Below are positions 41,262-47,077 of a stretch of DNA of 47,077 nt, one piece after another. Below the pieces are notes generated by a model. The model ran no database searches. It was not told the origin of the DNA and was given only the letters and a program-made list of their open reading frames with translations. Within the stretch, counting starts at the first letter, position 1; every line of letters starts with the position of its first letter. Source of the DNA: Flavobacterium piscinae (GTDB lineage Bacteria; Bacteroidota; Bacteroidia; Flavobacteriales; Flavobacteriaceae). Made by a program: the position numbers and the translations under genes. The stretch is taken from NCBI RefSeq assembly GCF_004122145.1, contig NZ_SBKQ01000019.1, positions 1-47,077 of the forward strand, in the 5' to 3' direction.

Positions 41262-42884
41262 CTAATAATTCATAATACTCTGAATCCCCCGCAACGGAAT
41301 CACCGCCCATCGTGGTCTCGAATTCAATTCATAACCCAACTCATAAACCGCTTTTTCTAACAAACAATATTTCAATAAAAAGTCAATCTCGTGGTTATAA
41401 CCAATGTTTAAATTGCCGGATTGAGCTTTTTCGATATAGGTTTCCAAAAAGACACCTACAAAATATTTATACAGAATTTCTCCGGCTTTAAACAACTCTT
41501 CTTGTTCATACGGATATTTTTCTTTGTTGTTAAAAATCGTCGCATAAATGGCATAATGAAACGAACGGAACATTCCGGCCACGTCTTTCAACGGCGGTTG
41601 TTTTACTTTTCGGTCGCGAATAGTGCTTTCCGGTTCGCCTTCAAAATCTAAAATGTAGAAATCGTCGCCATTCACTAACACTTGTCCCAAATGATAATCG
41701 CCATGAATACGAATGCGTTCCGATTTCATTTTCGTCCAATCAAAATCAACAAAATGTTTTCGGACTAACTTTTTATTTTCCATAAATTGATGAGCCAATT
41801 CCAACGCCAATCCGTCCAATTTATGCAAACTGTTTTCAATAATATTCAATCGGTTTTGAAACTGATACAACATTCTGTTTTTCAACCAAACGGTATAATC
41901 GCCATTATACGTGGTGGGTGTAAAAGCCGTTTCGTGAATATCGCTTCCTAACGCAATGTGCATTTCTGCCGTTCGCAAAGCCAACGTTTGAATGCGTAAA
42001 AACAAACTCAATCCTACCCAATCAATAATTTCGGGCGGAATTTCATTAATTCGCAATCGTTTAAACATCGCGATATCGGGTAATTTATCGATTTTGATTT
42101 TTTTGCGTTTCAAATTATCAAAAACACCGTCAATTTGTTCAAGCATAAATTTCCAAGCATCACCTTGATTGGAAACTAATTCTTGCATCAAACCGAGCGT
42201 AATATTTCCTTCAGCTAAAGTCAAATTAATACTTCCGGTATAGCGTGGTGTATTTTCAAAATGCATGCGTTCCGTCAAAAAACGACTGATTTCATAATCG
42301 GGATTCGTACTTACATAAATACGTCGGAAAATCTTCAACACAAAGGAATCGTTGTAAATAATGGACGTATTACTTTGCTCCAATCCCATGAAACGAGAAG
42401 ATTGATATTCTTCTTTTTCTATGGAAGAACCTTTGTGAAAAACTAACTTTAATCCTGGTGTTTCTTTTGACTTTACAATATTATCAAACAATAACTTACG
42501 AAAGTCTTCTTGATGTAAAGCATCAACTAAATAACCGCTCTGTTTTCCCATCACAACCGGAGCAATAACAGTACTTGTATCCAACTCTTCTTTGGCCATA
42601 AAAGCCAATGGCATAAAATAATGTTGGTAAAAAGCTTCTTTGAAATTCACTTCCAACAAAACCCCGTAATAGGTATTTTTCTTGGAGGTTATTTTAAAAT
42701 GATCGACCACCTCAATGTACTTTAACGTACTCGCTTTTCCACCATACCATCGTTTGTTGATGATATAATTTTCTAAAATATCCGATGAAAAAACCTTGAC
42801 AAAATTTTCATCTTCAAAACAAGTAGACCATTCGGTTTTAAATTCAAATGTACTTGTAAAAGTATCTTGGTTGGTCGTATTCAT
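41262..42884 (-). CDS. Maltokinase
   Basis: This 540-residue enzyme phosphorylates maltose to maltose 1-phosphate, the donor used by GlgE. The kinase fold resembles aminoglycoside phosphotransferases: catalytic HGDYHLGQVLV and the metal-binding ILDFEGEP are clear, and the N-terminus has the family start NKRWYGGKA. It is a free-standing maltokinase rather than a TreS-maltokinase fusion. It starts within the last base of glgE (TAATG overlap), so the two are coupled. The name mak/pep2 is used for homologues. Confidence 0.92.
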   Translation of the reverse strand: MNTTNQDTFTSTFEFKTEWSTCFEDENFVKVFSSDILENYIINKRWYGGKASTLKYIEVVDHFKITSKKNTYYGVLLEVNFKEAFYQHYFMPLAFMAKEELDTSTVIAPVVMGKQSGYLVDALHQEDFRKLLFDNIVKSKETPGLKLVFHKGSSIEKEEYQSSRFMGLEQSNTSIIYNDSFVLKIFRRIYVSTNPDYEISRFLTERMHFENTPRYTGSINLTLAEGNITLGLMQELVSNQGDAWKFMLEQIDGVFDNLKRKKIKIDKLPDIAMFKRLRINEIPPEIIDWVGLSLFLRIQTLALRTAEMHIALGSDIHETAFTPTTYNGDYTVWLKNRMLYQFQNRLNIIENSLHKLDGLALELAHQFMENKKLVRKHFVDFDWTKMKSERIRIHGDYHLGQVLVNGDDFYILDFEGEPESTIRDRKVKQPPLKDVAGMFRSFHYAIYATIFNNKEKYPYEQEELFKAGEILYKYFVGVFLETYIEKAQSGNLNIGYNHEIDFLLKYCLLEKAVYELGYELNSRPRWAVIPLRGIQSIMNY

Positions 42885-44818
42885 TAGCGTTCTATTTTAA
42901 ATAAATGAAAAGGTAAAGCAGGATGTAATTCTACAAAATTCCACTCTCTATCCCACCAATAACTATTTCCTGTGATTAAATCAGTCACACGAACGGGCTG
43001 ATTGCCAAGTTCTTCCAAAGGCAAACGAACAACGGCTTGCAACGGATTTTGTGCATTCAAACTACAAACCATCAAGGTATGATCGGTTTTGGCATCATTA
43101 AATTTGTAATACGCAATCAATTGTTCGTTATCCGTTTTACAAAAAACAATATTATTGGTTTGTTGCAAGGATTCTTGCTGTTTTCGTATATGATTGATGC
43201 GTGTAATCAACGTAGTCAATTTGTTTTTCGCTTCCCAATCCCAATGATATACTTCGTATTTCTCAGAATTCAAATATTCCTCTTTTCCTTTTGCCATCGG
43301 TTGATGCACTAAAAACTCATAAGCCGGACCGTAAATCCCAACACTTGAACTCAATGTTGCCGCCAAGAAATACTTCTGTAAATAAACCGATTCATTTCCG
43401 GTTTGCAACGCAAAAGGCAAAATATCCGGTGTATTGGGCCAGAAATTCGGGCGGAAAAACTCTTTTTGTTCCGTTTGGGTTAATTCGGTTACGTATTCAA
43501 TCAATTCAGCTTTCGTATTTCGCCAAGTAAAATAAGTATACGATTGCGTAAAACCTTGTTTAGCCAATTCATTCATGATTTTCGGACGTGTAAAAGCTTC
43601 CGACAAAAACAACACATCTGGGTGTTTTTTCTTAATCTCGCCAATCAACCATCCCCAAAAATAAAATGGTTTCGTGTGTGGATTATCTACACGGAATACG
43701 CGAATTCCACATTCCTCAACCCAAAATAAAGCCACATCTAACAATTCTTTCCATAAGTTTTTCCAATCGCCACTTTCAAAATAAATCGGTTGAATATCTT
43801 GGTATTTTTTTGGCGGATTTTCAGCATATTGCACCGTTCCATCAGGTCGCCATTTAAACCATCGTGGAAAATCTTTCACATATGGATGATCAGGAGCGGC
43901 TTGCAATGCATAATCCATCGCCACTTCAATGCCCATCGATTGGGCTTTTTTAACCAATGATTTAAAATCATCAATTGTTCCCAATTCCGGATGCGTTGAT
44001 TTATGTCCGCCATGTTTAGAACCAATTCCCCAAGGCGATCCGACATCTCCTTTTTCAGCCGTTGTAGCATTGTTTTTTCCTTTGCGATTTATTTCGCCAA
44101 TCGGATGAATTGGCGGGAAATACAACGTATCAAAACCCATTTCGGCTACTCTCGGCAACAATCGTTCGCAATCTTTAAACGTTCCGTGTTTTCCGGGAGT
44201 TTCAGAAGCCGAACGTGGAAAAAATTCATACCAAGTGCTAAACAACGCTTTTTTTCTATCTACATACACCTTCAATTCCGCAGAAGAATTCGCCAACGTT
44301 CTAGTCGGATATTTTTTAAAAATCTGATGCAATTCATCCGACAACGCAATTGCAATCGCTGAATCATATAATTTGGCATCTTGAAACGCTTTGATAGCAG
44401 AATTCAGATACGCTTTTTCCTCTTTTGTTACTTCTTTCAAAATCGCTTGGCAATACTCTGCTCCTTCTAACAACTCCGATTTAACGTGTTGATTGTCTTT
44501 AATTTTTCGTTCGGTTCCGTGTTGCCAATTTAACGCATAATCTACCCAACCTTCAATAAAATAGGAATAGAAACCTTGTTTTTCAACTGTAAATTCGGCT
44601 TCCCATTCGTCATTTTCGGTAGGAACCATGCGTACCTCACTCCACTTTTTATCCTTTTCATGTTTAAATTTTACACAACATTCCACCACGTCATGACCGT
44701 CGGCAAAAACATGTGCCGATACATTAACTTTTTGGTTTACAATACGTTTAATATAAAAAGAACCTCCATCCAACTGAGGCTTCACACTTTCAATAATAAT
44801 ACGGGTTTGATTTTGCAT
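42884..44818 (-). CDS. glgE: Alpha-1,4-glucan:maltose-1-phosphate maltosyltransferase
   Basis: GlgE extends linear alpha-1,4-glucan with maltose from maltose 1-phosphate. At 644 residues it has an N-terminal beta domain and a GH13_3 barrel. The nucleophile Asp lies in IRVFRVDNPHTKP, the acid/base Glu in VLFLSEAFTRP, and FPPIHPIGEINRKGKNN is a strong GlgE signature. It starts the glgE-mak-glgB operon. A short divergent region of 74 bases separates it from the alpha/beta hydrolase gene if the latter starts at 44893. Confidence 0.97.
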   Translation of the reverse strand: MQNQTRIIIESVKPQLDGGSFYIKRIVNQKVNVSAHVFADGHDVVECCVKFKHEKDKKWSEVRMVPTENDEWEAEFTVEKQGFYSYFIEGWVDYALNWQHGTERKIKDNQHVKSELLEGAEYCQAILKEVTKEEKAYLNSAIKAFQDAKLYDSAIAIALSDELHQIFKKYPTRTLANSSAELKVYVDRKKALFSTWYEFFPRSASETPGKHGTFKDCERLLPRVAEMGFDTLYFPPIHPIGEINRKGKNNATTAEKGDVGSPWGIGSKHGGHKSTHPELGTIDDFKSLVKKAQSMGIEVAMDYALQAAPDHPYVKDFPRWFKWRPDGTVQYAENPPKKYQDIQPIYFESGDWKNLWKELLDVALFWVEECGIRVFRVDNPHTKPFYFWGWLIGEIKKKHPDVLFLSEAFTRPKIMNELAKQGFTQSYTYFTWRNTKAELIEYVTELTQTEQKEFFRPNFWPNTPDILPFALQTGNESVYLQKYFLAATLSSSVGIYGPAYEFLVHQPMAKGKEEYLNSEKYEVYHWDWEAKNKLTTLITRINHIRKQQESLQQTNNIVFCKTDNEQLIAYYKFNDAKTDHTLMVCSLNAQNPLQAVVRLPLEELGNQPVRVTDLITGNSYWWDREWNFVELHPALPFHLFKIER

Positions 44819-44892
44819 TTTAAGTAATTTTTATGAACTCTAAATTTATAAAAAATAATTTTAAATCATACCTTGCCATAAAATTTATTGAA

Positions 44893-45756
44893 ATGTCAAA
44901 AAAATCCAAATCTGACAATCAATCCTTGCAGATTCCGAAGCCAATTCTCATAACCGCTAAATTTTTACAAGCAATTTCACCAAAATTGGCTTCTCGTTTT
45001 GCAGCAAAACTTTTTACAACTCCCATAAAATATAAGATTCCGAAACGCGAATTTCACATGGAAAAACAAAGTGTCCAAATTGATGTTTTGATTCCATCTA
45101 TCAATAAAACCGTCAAAACCTATCAGTACGGAAATAGTAAAAATAAGATTTTACTCGTTCACGGTTGGTCGGGTCGTGGCACACAATTAGTAAAAATAGC
45201 CGACAAACTCATTGATTTAGGCTATGCTACTGTCAGTTTTGATGCTCCGGCACATGGAAAAAGTAAAGGTAATTCGACTATTATGACAGAATTTATTGCC
45301 AGTATTCATGAACTGGATAAACAATTCGGACCGTTTGAATATGCCATCGGTCATTCGTTGGGCGGAATGTCCATTATCAACGCCATCAAACAAAACCTTT
45401 ATGTCAAAAAAGCCGTAATTATAGGTAGTGGCGACTTGATTCAAGATATCATCATTGATTTTATTGAAAAGTTACAGCTCAAACCCGAAATCGGCAATCG
45501 AATGCGTGAACATTTTGAACAGAAATTCGGAGAATCCATGAACAATTATTCCACATCAGTGGTGGCAAAAAATGTTGAAACACCGGTTTTAATTATTCAT
45601 GACGAAGACGATTCAGATGTAAATGTAAAATGTGCACACAGTATTCACAGTCATCTAAAAAACAGTAAACTAATGATAACCAAAAAATTAGGACATCGAA
45701 AAATACTCGGAAACGAAAAAGTAATTGAGGAAATTATTACTTTTATCAGAAGCTAA
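44893..45756 (+). CDS. Alpha/beta hydrolase
   Basis: This 287-residue protein has an alpha/beta hydrolase core. HGWSGRG supplies the oxyanion region, IGHSLGGMS the nucleophile Ser, HDEDDSDVN the acid and LGHRKILG the His. About 60 residues precede the core. Substrate is unknown. A longer frame starts at 44833, only 14 bases from the divergent glgE; the ATG at 44893 leaves room for promoters and gives a homologue-like start MSKKSKSDN, so it is preferred, but the choice is not certain. Confidence 0.85.
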   Translation: MSKKSKSDNQSLQIPKPILITAKFLQAISPKLASRFAAKLFTTPIKYKIPKREFHMEKQSVQIDVLIPSINKTVKTYQYGNSKNKILLVHGWSGRGTQLVKIADKLIDLGYATVSFDAPAHGKSKGNSTIMTEFIASIHELDKQFGPFEYAIGHSLGGMSIINAIKQNLYVKKAVIIGSGDLIQDIIIDFIEKLQLKPEIGNRMREHFEQKFGESMNNYSTSVVAKNVETPVLIIHDEDDSDVNVKCAHSIHSHLKNSKLMITKKLGHRKILGNEKVIEEIITFIRS

Positions 45757-45891
45757 TCCGGCTATTCGCTTCAACTCCTCGGCCTTCAAGCTATTTTTCT
45801 AGAGCTTTTTCGTGGCTTCCTTTGGTCGCCCCAAAATGCAAAGAAAAATTAGCTTTCAGTCCTGCGGGGTTTCCGCTACTATCCGGGCTAG
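45757..45891 (-). ncRNA. Candidate structured RNA or repeat, Flavo-1-like
   Basis: On the minus strand the sequence begins TAGCCCGGATAGTAGCGGAAA and ends GCGAATAGCCGGA. This is a pattern I recall as recurring between genes in Flavobacterium, possibly the Rfam Flavo-1 motif. A central stem pairs 45788-45800 with 45842-45855 (one bulge). It is clearly more GC-rich than its surroundings and starts directly at the hydrolase stop. The family assignment is from memory and needs a covariance search. Confidence 0.5.
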
Positions 45892-45945
45892 GAATAGTGG
45901 TAAAAAGATAGTTTATTTTAAAATTTAAAATCAAATATAATTGCT

Positions 45946-46419
45946 ATGAAAAATTTAATTTTAATCCTTTCTCTATTTTCCCTAACTGCCTGTCAAGGTC
46001 AAAAAAAGGAAACTAAAAAAACATTCAAAGTTGTAAAAACAGAAGCTGAATGGAAAGCCGAACTCACCCCTGAACAATACGAAGTATTGCGAAAAAAAGG
46101 TACTGAACGAGCTTTCACCGGTGAATATTGGAATCATTTTGAAGAAGGACAATACGTTTGTGCCGCCTGTGAAAACCCGTTATTTACCTCTGAAACAAAA
46201 TTTGAATCTGATTGCGGTTGGCCATCATTCGACCAAGCTATTAAAGGTTCTGTTATCTATGAAAATGACTATAGTTTTGGCATGTCTCGAGTAGAAGTCA
46301 TGTGTGCTAACTGTGGCGGTCACCTCGGTCATGTGTTCAACGATGGTCCAAGAGAAACAACCGGAAAACGTTTTTGTACTAATTCCGTTTCAGTTAAATT
46401 TAAACCCAAAACAAAATGA
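45946..46419 (+). CDS. msrB: Peptide-methionine (R)-S-oxide reductase, lipoprotein form
   Basis: This 157-residue MsrB repairs (R)-methionine sulfoxide in proteins. It has a lipoprotein signal peptide (FSLTACQGQ), so it acts in the periplasm. The zinc is held by two pairs, CAAC and CANC; the catalytic Cys is in [17 protein letters not shown] and [12 protein letters not shown] are family signatures. Its stop overlaps the start of a second msrB gene by four bases (ATGA), so both are made from one transcript for two compartments. Confidence 0.95.
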   Translation: MKNLILILSLFSLTACQGQKKETKKTFKVVKTEAEWKAELTPEQYEVLRKKGTERAFTGEYWNHFEEGQYVCAACENPLFTSETKFESDCGWPSFDQAIKGSVIYENDYSFGMSRVEVMCANCGGHLGHVFNDGPRETTGKRFCTNSVSVKFKPKTK

Positions 46420-46805
46420 GTTACAAAATCCAAAAAACTGAAGAAGAATGGAAAGCTCAACTAGGCTTAGAAAAATATAAAATCCTCCGCCAAAAAGGAA
46501 CAGAATTCCCGCACACCGGACAATTTAACCTCCATTTTGAAAAAGGCACCTATTGTTGTGCCGGTTGTGGAGAACCTTTATTTGATAGTTCAACAAAATT
46601 CAACGCCCATTGCGGCTGGCCTTCTTTCGATGCCTCCCTACCCGGAAAAGTGGAATATAGTAAAGATACTTCCCACGGAATGATTCGCACCGAAATTCTT
46701 TGCTCTACCTGTGGCGGTCATCTTGGTCATGTCTTCGATGATGGTCCTACAGAAACCGGAATACGCTATTGTGTGAATTCGCTATCGATAGAATTTAAAG
46801 AATAA
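46416..46805 (+). CDS. msrB: Peptide-methionine (R)-S-oxide reductase, cytosolic form
   Basis: This 129-residue MsrB has no signal peptide. It carries CAGC and CSTC zinc pairs, [21 protein letters not shown] and the catalytic Cys in IRYCVNS. It is clearly paralogous to the preceding lipoprotein form and overlaps it by four bases. The pair would cover oxidised methionine on both sides of the inner membrane. A terminator follows 26 bases after the stop. No msrA is in the window. Confidence 0.95.
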   Translation: MSYKIQKTEEEWKAQLGLEKYKILRQKGTEFPHTGQFNLHFEKGTYCCAGCGEPLFDSSTKFNAHCGWPSFDASLPGKVEYSKDTSHGMIRTEILCSTCGGHLGHVFDDGPTETGIRYCVNSLSIEFKE

Positions 46806-46830
46806 TTAATTCAATTTTTTTATATAACAA

Positions 46831-46862
46831 AAAAACCTTCATCGTTAAATGAAGGTTTTTTA
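46831..46862 (+). terminator. Terminator of the msrB pair
   Basis: A 12-bp stem (46831-46842 with 46849-46860) of the AAAAACCTTCAT type is followed by T. Confidence 0.88.
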
Positions 46863-46915
46863 AAAGAAGTCGGCCTCACGAACCCGATAACAATCGGAGG
46901 ACTGCAAAGTTCCTA

Positions 46916-46951
46916 TAAAAAAATAGGGTTGTCCTATTTGGACAACCCTAT
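46916..46951 (-). terminator. Terminator of the rRNA operon
   Basis: A perfect 12-bp stem (46923-46934 with 46940-46951) is followed on the minus strand by seven T, just behind the 5S rRNA gene. It converges on the msrB terminator. Confidence 0.88.
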
Positions 46952-46958
46952 CAAAAGA

Positions 46959-47066
<108 letters not shown>

Positions 47067-47077
47067 TTTTTAGTTTT

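Noticed and set aside
44003..44362. 119-codon plus-strand frame
   Set aside because: It is antisense to the glgE catalytic region; a shadow of a well-supported gene.

Overview
The window is AT-rich chromosomal DNA from a member of the Flavobacteriaceae, most like Flavobacterium. Evidence: a type IX secretion gene (porQ) in the typical lon-porQ-cmk block, promoters matching the Bacteroidetes -7 motif TAnnTTTG, no clear Shine-Dalgarno sequences, many lipoproteins of the type seen in this phylum, head-GIN/DUF2807 and Reg_prop proteins, and a GlgE-type glucan cluster. A 5S rRNA gene on the minus strand enters at the right edge, so an rRNA operon lies just beyond the window.

Layout. 1-1033: a lone lipoprotein gene broken by a frameshift, between two structured non-coding flanks. 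1034-6250: YciO-type protein, the rpsF-rpsR-rplI operon, an orphan LytTR response regulator convergent with priA. 6248-10228: minus-strand housekeeping and thiol genes (YihY/BrkB, nadC, DUF2892, rhodanese, two thioredoxin-fold proteins). 10300-12110: a MarR regulator with three operator-like palindromes driving a nitroreductase and a YceI protein. 12158-18744: PabA-type amidotransferase, NfeD-like/flotillin pair, an ABC ATPase coupled to a permease fused to a thioredoxin domain, CIA30 protein. 18745-20312: very AT-rich stretch with a DUF2971 gene and a small membrane protein. 20260-24206: two stand-alone seven-repeat Reg_prop lipoproteins plus a small secreted protein, divergent from a membrane-anchored winged-helix regulator; both propeller genes carry the same 77-bp upstream element. 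24383-30444: yaaA, a secreted protein, cmk, porQ, lon. 30643-34407: a Gly/Asn-linker lipoprotein, then an ECF sigma / putative anti-sigma / adhesin-like / DUF2807 operon. 34431-36615: UMF1-type MFS transporter and an M48 peptidase. 36647-44818: GH31 glucosidase, glgB, maltokinase and glgE. 44893-46805: alpha/beta hydrolase, a possible structured RNA, and a tandem pair of msrB genes (one lipoprotein, one cytosolic). 46959-47066: 5S rRNA.

The strongest candidates for an undescribed system are (i) the split sensory locus at 20260-24206, which has the parts of a hybrid two-component sensor (propeller, membrane anchor, DNA-binding domain) on separate proteins and without a kinase, and (ii) the ABC permease-thioredoxin fusion at 15907-18132, whose extra seventh membrane segment would put the thioredoxin domain outside the cytoplasmic membrane. 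A third theme is non-coding: several minus-strand genes (nadC, thioredoxin, yaaA, porQ, glgB) have degenerate 7-8 bp tandem repeats or long hairpins directly after their stop codons.

Several starts were moved downstream of the longest open frame, because the longer start lies inside a terminator, upstream of a -7 element, inside a conserved upstream element, or in front of an intact signal peptide. All family calls come from reading the protein sequences; no database search was run.
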